64,000 nucleotides of DNA from Candidatus Saganbacteria bacterium (GCA_016223205.1 JACRPM010000006.1:145228-209227); one strand, 5' to 3'; positions 33,907-42,965 are shown, counted from the first letter of the stretch. Notes: a model not told the origin generated them from the sequence alone. Translations and numbers: made by a program.

Positions 33907-34613
33907 TGAAATTAATCCGGTTATTACTGGCGGCAGTTATTATCTTTTCTCTGGGGGTCGGCGCCCTGGCTCAAACCACGGATAAGATCGCCGATGCGGT
34001 CCTCCGCTTTGCGGTGAGCAATCATCCCGAATGGAAGGGAGCGGAGCTAAAGGTGTCCCTGAACGGGGCGGAATCGTTAAATCGCAAATATCCGGAACAA
34101 GAAATAAGTTTTACAGTTCCCGCGGATTTCAAGCTGACCCGGGTAACTCCCCGGATGACCTTGCCGATCGCGGTCATAAAAGATGGCGAGGAGATCGAGA
34201 GGGGGGCGGTTACCGCGCGGATCGAGGTTTTCCACGAGGTGGTAACGGCCGGCCGGAAGCTGTTAAAGAACCAAAGGCTTCAGCCCGAAGATATCATTAT
34301 GCAAAAAATGGAAGTTTCTCTCTATCCCGATAAATATTTTGTTGATAAAAACCGGGTAATTGGTAAAATATCAACAACGCTCGTTCCCCAGGGAGCGATG
34401 CTGCTCTCGTGGATGGTGAAGGCGCAACCGGTCGTCGCCCGGGGCGAGACGGTGCGCATCATCAACCGCTCGGAGGGATTATTGGTCGAAGCGCAGGGTG
34501 AGGCGCTTCAAGATGGACAGATCGGAGATTTGATCAAGGTGCGTCGCAAGAACGTTAAACAGAGCTTTGAGGCGCAGGTGATCGGGGCCGGCGCGGTTGA
34601 GGTAAAATATTAA
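33906..34613 (+). CDS. flgA: Flagella basal body P-ring formation protein FlgA
   Basis: A 235-residue periplasmic chaperone for P-ring assembly: signal peptide (1-22), N-terminal domain, then the SAF domain with TAGRKLLKNQRLQPEDI and VIGKISTTLVPQGAML, and the final VRIINRSEGLLVEAQGEAL strand set. It lies in the expected order flgG-flgA-flgH-flgI of diderm basal-body operons. Confidence 0.92.
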   Translation: MKLIRLLLAAVIIFSLGVGALAQTTDKIADAVLRFAVSNHPEWKGAELKVSLNGAESLNRKYPEQEISFTVPADFKLTRVTPRMTLPIAVIKDGEEIERGAVTARIEVFHEVVTAGRKLLKNQRLQPEDIIMQKMEVSLYPDKYFVDKNRVIGKISTTLVPQGAMLLSWMVKAQPVVARGETVRIINRSEGLLVEAQGEALQDGQIGDLIKVRRKNVKQSFEAQVIGAGAVEVKY

Positions 34614-35216
34614 ATGAATAATTGGAAATTAATAATTGGGATTTCACTCGTCATGGCGGTTTCATCATTCGGATTTTCCGTCAACGCCGATTCTCTATGG
34701 AAGAAATCTTCCTCTTCCCCTTACAGTCCCGAAAAATCCTTTAAAGTGGGCGACATCATCACTGTCCTCATCAATGAGATCTCATCGGCCCAGCATAAGG
34801 CCGGCACCAAGACCGATATCAAGGACGACTTGGGCCTTAAGTTCACCCACAGCATAGACCGTTTGACCCCGCTCATCGGCACCAACAACACCGCGGCCGG
34901 CCAGTGGTCCAATAAATACGGGGGCAGCGGGGGCACCGAGCGCTCCTCCAACGTCACCGCCCGGGTGGCGGCGCTGGTGACAGAGGTAATGGATAACGGC
35001 AATATGCGGATCGAGGGCAAGCATAAGGTGAACGTCAACGACGAGAACCAGGAGATCGTGATCTCGGGCATCGTGCGCAGCAAAGATATCAGCGTCAACA
35101 ACACCATTAATTCCTATCAGGTCGCTAACGCCGAAGTTGCGATCTCCGGCACCGGCGTGGTGCAAGAGGCGGAATCACCAGGATGGCTAACCAGAATATT
35201 AAACTGGCTCTTTTAA
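34614..35216 (+). CDS. flgH: Flagellar L-ring protein FlgH
   Basis: A 200-residue outer-membrane ring protein. FKVGDIITVLINEISSAQHKAG, then NVTARVAALVTEVMDNGNM, IEGKHKVNVNDENQEIVISGIVR are the family's conserved strands. Signal peptide 1-24. Unlike most FlgH, no Cys lipobox is visible (the cleavage region reads SFGFSVNADS), so it may not be a lipoprotein. Overlaps flgI by 34 bases. Confidence 0.92.
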   Translation: MNNWKLIIGISLVMAVSSFGFSVNADSLWKKSSSSPYSPEKSFKVGDIITVLINEISSAQHKAGTKTDIKDDLGLKFTHSIDRLTPLIGTNNTAAGQWSNKYGGSGGTERSSNVTARVAALVTEVMDNGNMRIEGKHKVNVNDENQEIVISGIVRSKDISVNNTINSYQVANAEVAISGTGVVQEAESPGWLTRILNWLF

Positions 35217-36301
35217 TAGTTTTACTGTTACTGCTGGTCCCGCCGACGGCGGGGCAGGCGGTCTCACCTGCCGCGCGGGTGAAGGACATCGCGCACGTGC
35301 TCGAGGCCCGCGAAAATCAACTGATGGGCTTTGGCCTGGTAGTGGGGCTCAAGAATACGGGAGATTCCCAGCAAACCGGGTTCACCAAACAGGCGCTTAC
35401 CAACCTGCTTTCCAAGATGGGGGTTACCCCGCAGATCGATTTTAAATCCCGTAATGCCGCCGCCGTGATGGTGACCTGCAACCTCCCGGCATTCATAAAG
35501 TCCGGCCAAAAAGTGGATATCACGGTTTCGTCGCTCGGCGACGCCACCTCGCTCCAGGGCGGGACCCTTTTGCTCACCCCGCTGCAGGGAGCCGACGGCG
35601 AGATCTATGCGGTGGCGCAGGGCAATGTGTCGGTCGGCTCCGAACAATTGATCCCTAACCTGCAGCCCATCCGCCAAACGCGTTTTACCACCGGACGGAT
35701 CCCCGACGGGGCGCTGGTGGAGCGTGAGATACCGGTCTCGATCGGCGACAAGGGTCTGTTGACGATCGTACTCGATGAGCCGGATTTTACGACTGCCAAC
35801 CGCCTGTCGGAAGCCATACTTAATCTGGGATTCGGGGCCCGCGCCCAGGATGCCGGCACAGTGGTGGTGGCGGTTGAAGGCGGGGAAGACCTGGTCCGCA
35901 TCGTGTCGCGCATAGAAAATATCACCATCCGTCCCGACTCGGTGGCCCGGGTCGTCATCAACGAACGGACCGGCACCATTGTCGTGGGGGAGAACGTACG
36001 TCTTTCCGAGGCGGCGGTCGCTTACGGCGATATCACGGTCTCGATCGGCGATGTCCAGCTTTATTCGCAGGGCACCAGCGGGACCGACACCGGGGCGGAT
36101 TCTTCGACCATCCGGTCCGAAACCAACGCCAAGTTTAAAAATCCCGGCGCCGCCCGCCTGGCGCGTCTTCCCGCCAGCGCTTCTTTGGGCGCCCTGGTCA
36201 GAGCTCTCAATTCCATCCGCGCCACGCCCGGCGATCTGGTCGCCATATTGCAGGCCTTAAAGAAAGCCGGCGCGCTTAAGGCGGAGCTGGAGATCATATG
36301 A
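35183..36301 (+). CDS. flgI: Flagellar P-ring protein FlgI
   Basis: A 372-residue periplasmic ring subunit around the rod at the peptidoglycan. Signal peptide 1-25, then VKDIAHVLEARENQLMGFGLVVGLKNTGD, FTKQALTNLLSKMGV, NAAAVMVTCNLPAF, and ARVVINERTGTIVVGENVRL near 260-280. Presence of FlgI with FlgH shows the apparatus is built to cross a peptidoglycan layer and an outer membrane. Confidence 0.95.
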   Translation: MANQNIKLALLIVLLLLLVPPTAGQAVSPAARVKDIAHVLEARENQLMGFGLVVGLKNTGDSQQTGFTKQALTNLLSKMGVTPQIDFKSRNAAAVMVTCNLPAFIKSGQKVDITVSSLGDATSLQGGTLLLTPLQGADGEIYAVAQGNVSVGSEQLIPNLQPIRQTRFTTGRIPDGALVEREIPVSIGDKGLLTIVLDEPDFTTANRLSEAILNLGFGARAQDAGTVVVAVEGGEDLVRIVSRIENITIRPDSVARVVINERTGTIVVGENVRLSEAAVAYGDITVSIGDVQLYSQGTSGTDTGADSSTIRSETNAKFKNPGAARLARLPASASLGALVRALNSIRATPGDLVAILQALKKAGALKAELEII

Positions 36302-36507
36302 TAGACCCGGTGGCCAACAACCTCGGCGCCTTAGCCGCTCAAAGCCCGGTCACCCGGAGCTCGGCGGCCGGGGAGTTCACCAAGATCTTTTACCGGGAGC
36401 TGCTGCGCCAGGCCTTTAAGGACCAGCTGCCCCCGGCGGCCGAAGATGTTATGCTCGATAAGCTGGCGGCCGAGCTGGCCCGCAAGAACGCCGGGATAAT
36501 ACCGTAG
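36298..36507 (+). CDS. flgJ: Rod-binding protein (FlgJ N-terminal domain only)
   Basis: A 69-residue protein matching the rod-binding domain: EFTKIFYRELLRQAF and the closing AAELARKNAG. The muramidase half of enterobacterial FlgJ is absent, as in many phyla where a separate hydrolase opens the wall. Even for the rod-binding domain (about 100 residues) it is short. ATGA overlap with flgI; one-base overlap with fliA. Confidence 0.83.
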   Translation: MIDPVANNLGALAAQSPVTRSSAAGEFTKIFYRELLRQAFKDQLPPAAEDVMLDKLAAELARKNAGIIP

Positions 36508-37214
36508 TGAGAAAAGAACCACGGGCCAAATTGCCGAAATCCATCGAGGCCTACATGCCTCTGGTGCATTCCATCGCTTCCATGGTTTCCGGCAAGGGCC
36601 TGCCGCCGAGCGTGGATTACAACGACCTGGTATCCGACGGCACCGTGGGGCTGATGAAGGCCTGGGACAATTTCGATCCCAACCGCGGGGTCAAGTTCGA
36701 GACCTACGCCAGCTACCGCATCCGCGGAGAGATACTGGACGGATTGAAGAATTACAGCCCGGTGCCTTACCGGGTGCAGGTCATGATCCGCGATCTGGCC
36801 AAGAAGGGTTACAAAGCGGCAGTGGCGGAGAGAATGCAGAAAGAAGAAAAGCTCCTGGAAAAGAAGGAGCTCACCGAAGCCGAGTTCCGCAGCGCCGTGG
36901 CCAAGATCAAGAAGATCGTTTCCGCCTCGGCCCTGATGTACCTGCTCTCTCTCGAGGAGCTCGGGGCGCGCACCGAAGTGCAGGTGGCAGGGGAGAGGGG
37001 GCCGGTGGAAGAGCTCGAATTTTCGGAACTGCGCGAGCGGCTGAACACTTGTTTGCTCAAGCTTCCGCCGCAGCAGCGGCAGGTGGTGGAGCTTTTCTAC
37101 CATAAGGGATTGAACCAAAAGACCATTGCGGAAAAGTTGAAGCTGTCGCGTCCCAAGGTCTGCCGGGTCATCGACCGTTCGGTAAGGTTCCTGCAAAAGG
37201 AGCTTAAAAAGTGA
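36507..37214 (+). CDS. fliA: FliA/WhiG-family sigma factor (sigma-28)
   Basis: A 235-residue group 3 sigma factor. Region 2 (about 10-80): YMPLVHSIASMV, DLVSDGTVGLMKAWDNFDP, KFETYASYRIRGEILDGL. Region 3 follows, then region 4 helix-turn-helix (about 180-232): LPPQQRQVVELFYHKGLNQKTIAEKLKLSRPKV. Start GTG 36507. Placed inside the basal-body operon between flgJ and flgB. The promoters it should read (GCAA-N16-GCCGATAA type) are found at 30472, 32255, 57387, 57921 and 63231, so it probably controls its own operon and the late genes. No anti-sigma FlgM was recognised. Confidence 0.93.
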   Translation: MRKEPRAKLPKSIEAYMPLVHSIASMVSGKGLPPSVDYNDLVSDGTVGLMKAWDNFDPNRGVKFETYASYRIRGEILDGLKNYSPVPYRVQVMIRDLAKKGYKAAVAERMQKEEKLLEKKELTEAEFRSAVAKIKKIVSASALMYLLSLEELGARTEVQVAGERGPVEELEFSELRERLNTCLLKLPPQQRQVVELFYHKGLNQKTIAEKLKLSRPKVCRVIDRSVRFLQKELKK

Positions 37215-37501
37215 TTTTCGATCCGTCCATAAACAATCTGGAGCAGGCCCTTAGGGTTTCGGCGGCCAGGCAGGGGGTCATCTCGCATAATTTGGCCAAT
37301 GCCAACACCCCCGGCTACGAGGCGCTCGAATTCGACGAAGAGCTGGGCCGGGCCATAAAAAGACAGGATAAGAAGAACGTGGTCATCGAGGAAGAAATGG
37401 CGGCGCTCTCCGATAATTCCGTCCGTTATTCTTCTTACGTAAAATTGTTATCGACCAAGTTGAACATCATCCGCACTATCGCGACGCAGGGAAGGAGGTA
37501 A
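37211..37501 (+). CDS. flgB: Flagellar basal-body rod protein FlgB
   Basis: A 96-residue proximal rod protein, shorter than usual (about 130). INNLEQALRVSAARQGVISHNLANANTPGYEALEFD at the start is the rod signature, and YSSYVKLLSTKLNIIRTIATQGRR at the end is the FlgB C-terminal helix; the central loop is reduced. GTG 37211 overlaps the fliA stop. Confidence 0.92.
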   Translation: MIFDPSINNLEQALRVSAARQGVISHNLANANTPGYEALEFDEELGRAIKRQDKKNVVIEEEMAALSDNSVRYSSYVKLLSTKLNIIRTIATQGRR

Positions 37502-37505
37502 GGCC

Positions 37506-37943
37506 ATGAGCAGCTTGAACCAAGCGCTGGATATCTCGGTCTCGGGCATCAACGCGGAACGTATGCACATGGAGCTTATTTCCAGCAATATCGCCAATGC
37601 CAGCACCACCCGCACCTTATCCGGGGGGCCCTATCGCCGCCGGATAGCGGTGGTGGGGGAAAAACCCCTGCGCTCCTTTGCCGAGGAGCTGGCCTACGCC
37701 AGGGTAAAGCTTGAAGGCGGAGGGGTCGAAGTGATGGATATTGTCGAGGACCGATCTCCTCTCCAACGGGTCTTTAATCCCGGACACCCGGATGCCGACG
37801 CCCAGGGATTCGTGAACATGCCCAACGTCGACCTTTCGAAAGAGATGGTGGACATGGTCTACGCCTCCAAACTTTATGAAGCCAATATCACGGCCTATAA
37901 CGCAACCAAGAAAATGATGCAGGATACCCTGCAAATACAATGA
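37506..37943 (+). CDS. flgC: Flagellar basal-body rod protein FlgC
   Basis: A 145-residue proximal rod protein: LDISVSGINAERMHMELISSNIANASTTRT, PYRRRIAVVGEKP, and the end VDLSKEMVDMVYASKLYEANITAYNATKKMMQDTL. Normal length and order after flgB. Confidence 0.94.
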   Translation: MSSLNQALDISVSGINAERMHMELISSNIANASTTRTLSGGPYRRRIAVVGEKPLRSFAEELAYARVKLEGGGVEVMDIVEDRSPLQRVFNPGHPDADAQGFVNMPNVDLSKEMVDMVYASKLYEANITAYNATKKMMQDTLQIQ

Positions 37944-37950
37944 GGAATAA

Positions 37951-38298
37951 ATGGTAGAAGGAATTGACCCTTTACACTTAAAGTTGGCCCAACTGCTGGG
38001 GGAAGAAGAACCGATAACTTCGACCACGCCGGTAACCGGCCCGGCTCGCGGGGCGCAGGTCGAGCTGGGCGGCTCTCCTTTTGAAGATATTTTAGGCCGG
38101 GCGGTGGATTCGCTCGATGGTCTTTCCCGTTCGGAGCGCACCGCCAATGACCTGATCGACAAGTACGTCAAAGGGCAGGCCGACTTGCAAGATGTGATGG
38201 TAGAGACCAGCAAACTCAATATCATGGTCCAGCTGGCGGTAACCACCATCAACCTGGCGGTCACCACGTTCAAAGAAATTACCCAGATGCAGGTTTAA
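37951..38298 (+). CDS. fliE: Flagellar hook-basal body complex protein FliE
   Basis: A 115-residue adapter between MS ring and rod. The first half is variable. The second half carries the FliE pattern: F-x(2)-ILGRAVDSLDGLSRSERTANDLIDKYVKG and ADLQDVMVETSKLNIMVQLAVTTINLAVTTFKEITQMQV. Last rod-type component before fliF. Confidence 0.92.
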   Translation: MVEGIDPLHLKLAQLLGEEEPITSTTPVTGPARGAQVELGGSPFEDILGRAVDSLDGLSRSERTANDLIDKYVKGQADLQDVMVETSKLNIMVQLAVTTINLAVTTFKEITQMQV

Positions 38299-38313
38299 CG
38301 AAAGGAGCGATAG

Positions 38314-39804
38314 ATGGCAGAGGAAGGAGTTCCCGGAGGATCGCCGCTGATCAGCAATCGCCTGTTGATCGGCGTCATTGGCGCGGTGCTGATCGTAGTC
38401 CTATTTTTCACCTTATGGAGCTTTCGGGGCTGTGTGCCGGCCATCCGCGAGCAGGGCTACCAGACCATCTATTCTCACCTGGACCTGCGCGATTCCGCCA
38501 ATGTCATTGCCCGCCTTAAAGAGCTCAAGATCCCTTTTGAGGTAAAAGAGGACGGCACCGCCATCGCCGTACCCAAAGACAAATCCGACGACGCCCGCCT
38601 GGGACTGGCGGAAAAGAACCTGCCTCTGGGCGGAGCGGTGGGCTGGGAGATATTTAACGAGACCCGCATGGGAGCCACCGATTTTGACCGGCGCATCCAG
38701 CTGATCCGCGCCATTTCCGGGGAATTGTCCCGCACCATCCGCCGCATCCGCGGAGTGGAAGACACCCGGGTGCAGATCGTCCTGCCCGAGACCAAGCTGT
38801 TCGAAGCCACCACCGCTCCGGTAACCGCGGCGGTATTGCTTAAGATCACTCCCGGTTTCCGCCTCAAGCCCGAGCAGATCAACGGCATCGTTCACCTTAC
38901 GGCCAGCTCGGTCGAGAACCTCAAGCCCGAGAACGTGACCGTGGTGGATGAATCGGGAAATATTTTGACCGCCAAATATGTCCCGCCTCCCATTCCCGAA
39001 ATACCGCCAATCACCCAGCTGGTGACCGCGGAGTTGACCGCTCCCATCGAGCAAAAGATCATCGCCAAAGCGCCTATTCAGATGGTGACCCGGGAAGTGG
39101 TGGAAAAGGTGACCCCCCGGCCTTTGACGGCAGAAGAGCGGACCATGCTCAAGATCAAAGCCAAGGAAGAATACGAAAGGCAGTTGACCGCCCGCAGCCA
39201 GGAATTATTGAACCAGTTCTATCCTCCCAACAGCGTTATCGTAAGGGTGCTGGCGGAATTCGGCACCCCGCCAAGCGGGGCCCTGACCCGCCTCAAGATA
39301 AAGACCGATTCAATCTTCATAACCCAGGCGGTCAAGAAATTAACGGCGATCGTGCTGGTGGATAAGCGCGTGCCGCTCACCCGCAAGCTCAAAACGGACA
39401 CTTACCAAATGGTGGCGGCGGCGATCGGTTATCAGAAAAAGCGGGGCGACCGGATCGTCATCAAGTCGGTGCCTTTCCGTTATGCCAGCGGCGGGCCGAT
39501 CACTGTTTCACCGATCACTCCCCGTCTTACGCCGGCCAAGCTTCCGCAATTCAATCTTTTAAACTGGGGTTTGCTGGCTTCGGGAGCGGTGGCGGTGGTC
39601 ATCATTTTGGTCCTGTTCTTTTTTACCCGCCGCTCCCAACCGGCCGGGACGCCAACCGATGAGCGACTTGAGCTTACCCGTCCGACCCCGCCCTCCCCGG
39701 AAGAAGCCCAGGGAGCCATTTCAGATGTAAGGAACCTGGCGGCCAAAGATCCCGGCAAACTCGCCAATCTGCTGAAAAAATGGCTGACCGAGGATGGCGC
39801 ATGA
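38314..39804 (+). CDS. fliF: Flagellar M-ring protein FliF
   Basis: A 496-residue MS-ring protein. First membrane helix LLIGVIGAVLIVVLFFTLW, YscJ/FliF ring-building motif 1 (LDLRDSANVIARLKELKIPFEV) and motif 2 (ISGELSRTIRRIRGVEDTRVQIVLPE), a periplasmic region, and the second helix WGLLASGAVAVVIILVLFFF. The cytoplasmic tail ends with VRNLAAKDPGKLANLLKKWL, the classical FliG-binding tail. FliG binding is therefore retained even though FliG is shortened. Confidence 0.95.
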   Translation: MAEEGVPGGSPLISNRLLIGVIGAVLIVVLFFTLWSFRGCVPAIREQGYQTIYSHLDLRDSANVIARLKELKIPFEVKEDGTAIAVPKDKSDDARLGLAEKNLPLGGAVGWEIFNETRMGATDFDRRIQLIRAISGELSRTIRRIRGVEDTRVQIVLPETKLFEATTAPVTAAVLLKITPGFRLKPEQINGIVHLTASSVENLKPENVTVVDESGNILTAKYVPPPIPEIPPITQLVTAELTAPIEQKIIAKAPIQMVTREVVEKVTPRPLTAEERTMLKIKAKEEYERQLTARSQELLNQFYPPNSVIVRVLAEFGTPPSGALTRLKIKTDSIFITQAVKKLTAIVLVDKRVPLTRKLKTDTYQMVAAAIGYQKKRGDRIVIKSVPFRYASGGPITVSPITPRLTPAKLPQFNLLNWGLLASGAVAVVIILVLFFFTRRSQPAGTPTDERLELTRPTPPSPEEAQGAISDVRNLAAKDPGKLANLLKKWLTEDGA

Positions 39805-40277
39805 AGCTTTCCGGCCGCGAGAAAGCCACCATATTTCTCTCGATACTGGGGCCGGAGGTTTCCGCGCAGGTATTAAGATATCTTCCCGGAGAAGTGGCCG
39901 ACCTTATCGCTTCCGGCATCAATCACCTGCCCACGCCCACACCGGAAGCCCTGGGTTTAGTGCTCAACGATTTTAAATCCTATCTGGCGCTTCCCGCCCC
40001 GGCACCATACGGTACGGGGCCCGCCCCCGGAAGACCCCTGTCGCAGATCGAAGCCCCGCCCAAGCCCGGCCTCCCGCGCGAAAAGATGACGCCCAAGGAC
40101 ATCATCCTCTCCGCCTCTCCAAAGAAGCTGGCTTTTTTGTTGTCCGAAGAAAGGCCGCAGGTGGCGGCCATTATCCAGTCGCTTTTTCCGGAAAATCAAA
40201 CCATGGTCCGGCCCAAAACTCCTCTCCTCGCTAAAGTGGAAGAAAAGCTGATCAAGTATTTCGCGAGCAAATTATAA
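39801..40277 (+). CDS. fliG: Truncated FliG-like protein without the torque domain
   Basis: A 158-residue protein in the fliG position. Residues 1-62 match the FliF-binding N domain (SGREKATIFLSILGPEVSAQVLRYLPGEVADLI). A Pro/Ala linker follows (63-98). Residues 99-130 resemble the start of the middle domain, with LLSEERPQVAAIIQSLF in place of the EHPQ motif. The C-terminal domain with the charged motor helix is missing, and FliH starts at the next base, so no frameshifted remainder exists. It could still anchor a FliN/FliH-type sorting platform but not generate torque. ATGA overlap with fliF fixes the start. Confidence 0.82.
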   Translation: MKLSGREKATIFLSILGPEVSAQVLRYLPGEVADLIASGINHLPTPTPEALGLVLNDFKSYLALPAPAPYGTGPAPGRPLSQIEAPPKPGLPREKMTPKDIILSASPKKLAFLLSEERPQVAAIIQSLFPENQTMVRPKTPLLAKVEEKLIKYFASKL

Positions 40278-40934
40278 ATGGCGCTGATCAAGAAATATCA
40301 AATACAGGATAAGGGAGAAATAATACTCGAAAAGCGTCCGATGGAGCTAACTCCCCAGACGCGCGTAGAGCAGGAAGAGATGGAACCCCCGCGCGCGCAG
40401 TCCGAAGCCGCCCTGATGCTCAATCGCGCCCGGGCCGATTCCGAAAGCATCAGGAACAAAGCCCGGGAAGAAGGGTTGATCCAGGGGAGGGGACAGGGAC
40501 AAAAAGAAGTCGAGCAAAAGATCAAAGAAGCGCTCGAGACCCTAAACCAGGCGGTCAAGGAACGTGAAAAGATAATCAAAGATGCCGAAGCGGAGATCTT
40601 GAGATTGGCGCTCAAGGCCGCCGAACAGATCATCCGCTCCGAAGTGTCGCTCCACCGCGACGTGTGCCTCAACATCGTCTCCGAAGCCATCAACCGGGTT
40701 TCCGACCGCGAGCAGGTGATCGTCAGGGTCAACCGCGAAGACGCCGAATATATCAAAAAATACAAGGACCGGCTGGCGGGCATCGTGGACGGGGTCAAGA
40801 GCTTCTCGGTTCTCGAAGATTCCGGGATCGAGCCGGGCGGCTGCGTGATCGAGACCAACCTGGGCTACGTGGATGCCCGCATTTCCACCAAATTGGCCGC
40901 ACTCGAAGAAGCTCTCAAAAAAGCAGCGGAATGA
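40278..40934 (+). CDS. fliH: Flagellar assembly protein FliH
   Basis: A 218-residue ATPase regulator/stator. Charged coiled-coil centre (about 45-110, including AREEGLIQGRGQGQKEVEQKI), then the V-ATPase E-like C-domain: LALKAAEQIIRSEVSLHRD, VIVRVNREDAEYIKKYKDRL and GGCVIETNLGYVDARISTKLAAL. The Gly-x3-Gly repeats of proteobacterial FliH are short here. ATGA overlap with fliI. Confidence 0.9.
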   Translation: MALIKKYQIQDKGEIILEKRPMELTPQTRVEQEEMEPPRAQSEAALMLNRARADSESIRNKAREEGLIQGRGQGQKEVEQKIKEALETLNQAVKEREKIIKDAEAEILRLALKAAEQIIRSEVSLHRDVCLNIVSEAINRVSDREQVIVRVNREDAEYIKKYKDRLAGIVDGVKSFSVLEDSGIEPGGCVIETNLGYVDARISTKLAALEEALKKAAE

Positions 40935-42244
40935 CCACCATCGATTTTGAAAAATATCAGCGAGCCATCGAATCGACCGACCTGGTAAAAGTTATCGGCA
41001 AGATAATCCAGGTGGTGGGGCTCATCATCGAGGCCCAGGTACAGGGGGTTTCGGTGGGAGATCTTTGCTCGATCAGGATCGAAAAAGAGGGCCGGGACGC
41101 TTTTGCTGAAGTCGTGGGTTTCCGCGAATCGCGCGTCCTGCTTATGCCTCTGGGTTCCACTTCCGGCATCGCGCCGGGCTCACAGGTGACCGCGGCCGGC
41201 CATCCGTTAATGGTCAACGTAGGTCCGCAATGTCTGGGCCGCGTTTTGGGCGGGTTGGGGGAACCCATCGACGGTAAAGGCCCCCTTAACGGAGAAGAAG
41301 AAAAATCCCTCTATGCCGAGCCGCCCGATCCGGTCAAACGCCCGCGCGTTACCGATATATTAAAATGCGGGGTAAGGGCCATTGACGGCATGCTTACCAT
41401 CGGCCGGGGCCAGCGCATGGGGATTTTCGCCGGGTCGGGGGTAGGCAAATCCACCATGATGGGCATGGTGGCGCGCAACGCCGAGGCCGAGGTAAACGTT
41501 ATCGCACTGGTTGGCGAACGGGGACGCGAAGTGCGCGATTTTATCGAAGAATCGCTGGGAGAAGAGGGCTTGAAGAAGTCGGTGGTGGTAGTTGCAACTT
41601 CCGATCAGCCGCCGCTTATCCGCCTTAAAGCCGCCTTTGTGGCCACTGCCATTGCCGAATATTTCAGGGATAAGGGGAACAAGGTCATCTTGATGATGGA
41701 TTCGGTCACCCGTTTTGCCATGGCCCAGAGGGAAGTGGGGCTGGCAGCGGGCGAGCCGCCTACCACGCGCGGCTATACTCCTTCGGTCTTTGCCCTCCTG
41801 CCCAAACTGATGGAACGGTCGGGCACATCGGTCATCGGTTCCATCACCGCTTTTTATACTATTTTGGTCGAGGGCGACGATTTCAACGAGCCGATAGCCG
41901 ACCAATGCCGCTCGATCCTGGACGGGCATATCATCCTTTCGCGCGACCTGGCCGCCAAGAACCATTATCCCGCCATTAACGTGCCGCAGAGCGTTTCACG
42001 CTTAATGACCAATCTGGTGACCGACGAGCATAAGGCCGCCGGAGCAAAACTACGGGAAGTCCTGGCGCGTTATTCTGAAGCCGAAGACCTCATCAACATC
42101 GGCGCCTATGTGAAGGGCAGCAACCCCAAGATAGATTATTCCCTGACCAAGATCGACCAGGTCAATGATTTCTTAAAACAGGGGACCTTTGAGCAGATCA
42201 AGTTCGAGGATACGGTCAAAAGATTGATAGGGATATTCAAGTAA
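40931..42244 (+). CDS. fliI: Flagellum-specific ATP synthase FliI
   Basis: A 437-residue export ATPase. Walker A GIFAGSGVGKSTMM, the glycine/arginine segment VGERGREVRDFIEE, Walker B ILMMDSVTRFAMAQREVGLAAGEPP, and SYTPSVF-type substrate loop (TRGYTPSVFALLPKLMERSG) are present. ATG 40931 overlaps the fliH stop; longer upstream starts run through fliH and are rejected. It energises unloading of export substrates at the gate. Confidence 0.96.
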   Translation: MTTIDFEKYQRAIESTDLVKVIGKIIQVVGLIIEAQVQGVSVGDLCSIRIEKEGRDAFAEVVGFRESRVLLMPLGSTSGIAPGSQVTAAGHPLMVNVGPQCLGRVLGGLGEPIDGKGPLNGEEEKSLYAEPPDPVKRPRVTDILKCGVRAIDGMLTIGRGQRMGIFAGSGVGKSTMMGMVARNAEAEVNVIALVGERGREVRDFIEESLGEEGLKKSVVVVATSDQPPLIRLKAAFVATAIAEYFRDKGNKVILMMDSVTRFAMAQREVGLAAGEPPTTRGYTPSVFALLPKLMERSGTSVIGSITAFYTILVEGDDFNEPIADQCRSILDGHIILSRDLAAKNHYPAINVPQSVSRLMTNLVTDEHKAAGAKLREVLARYSEAEDLINIGAYVKGSNPKIDYSLTKIDQVNDFLKQGTFEQIKFEDTVKRLIGIFK

Positions 42245-42245
42245 T

Positions 42246-42737
42246 ATGGCCAGAGAAGCTAAGCCCGGCAAGAAGTTCAAATACGGATTGGAAACGGTGC
42301 TCAAGGTGCGGGGGATCAAGGAGAAAAAAGAGCAGGAAAAATTCGCTGTCAAAAAACGCGAATATCTCACCGAGAAGGAAAAAGAGGACCAGCTCAAGAC
42401 CAAGAAAAAAACCGAAGAAGCCGAGATCCGCCAGGTCTTAAAGCCCGGGCCGGTCTCGGACTTCGAAAAAGTGATGCGCCGCCACGCCCACCTGGGGGTG
42501 CTCAAGGGCGAGATCGAGAAACAGATGGAGAAAGTGATCGAAGCCAGCCAGAAGCTTGAGGACCAGCGATCCAAGCTGGTCTCGGCTATGAAAGACAAGA
42601 AGATCATCGAGAAGGACAAGGAACACAAATTCGACGATTACACCAAGGTGATGCAGGACCTCGAAATAAAGTTCCTAGACGAGATCGCCACCCAGCGCTT
42701 TATGCATGAGAAATTAGAGAAGGAGAAAGAGGACTAG
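42246..42737 (+). CDS. fliJ: Flagellar FliJ-like export protein
   Basis: A 163-residue, almost fully charged coiled-coil protein ([30 protein letters not shown]) directly after fliI. FliJ proteins have this composition and sit in the stalk of the FliI ring. Sequence alone would not identify it; the start LETVLKVR and position do. Converges with rpmB, overlapping by 4 bases, and ends the operon. Confidence 0.85.
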   Translation: MAREAKPGKKFKYGLETVLKVRGIKEKKEQEKFAVKKREYLTEKEKEDQLKTKKKTEEAEIRQVLKPGPVSDFEKVMRRHAHLGVLKGEIEKQMEKVIEASQKLEDQRSKLVSAMKDKKIIEKDKEHKFDDYTKVMQDLEIKFLDEIATQRFMHEKLEKEKED

Positions 42738-42925
42738 AGCGCTTTCTGGACCTTGCCGGCCTTGAGGCACCCCGTGCAGACGTAATCCCGGACCCTTTTG
42801 CCTTTGAGGATCATCCTGACCCTTTGTAAATTGGGATAAAAGCGGGTCTTGGTCTTGCGGTTGCTGTGGCTGACCAAATTCCCCGTCTGCGGTTGTTTCC
42901 CGCATATCACGCATCTTCTGCTCAT
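42734..42925 (-). CDS. rpmB: 50S ribosomal protein L28
   Basis: A 63-residue L28: [25 protein letters not shown], then [10 protein letters not shown] and [11 protein letters not shown]. The two CxxC pairs make it a zinc-ribbon form. The start at 42925 gives the conserved N-terminus; longer starts reach into recG on the other strand. Confidence 0.96.
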   Translation of the reverse strand: MSRRCVICGKQPQTGNLVSHSNRKTKTRFYPNLQRVRMILKGKRVRDYVCTGCLKAGKVQKAL

Positions 42926-42949
42926 AACTTTTATATTATAACTTAATTG

Positions 42950-42958
42950 TGATAAAAT
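42950..42958 (+). promoter_or_regulatory. Extended -10 promoter of recG
   Basis: TGA-TAAAAT within TTGTGATAAAAT. ATG 42966 lies 7 bases downstream and is probably the first base of the message; ATG 42957 lies inside the -10 box. Confidence 0.55.
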
Positions 42959-42965
42959 GTCAAAA

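Noticed and set aside
40664..40930. Longer N-terminus for FliI
   Set aside because: The extension is an out-of-frame reading of fliH; the ATG at 40931 starts the conserved FliI sequence and overlaps the fliH stop.
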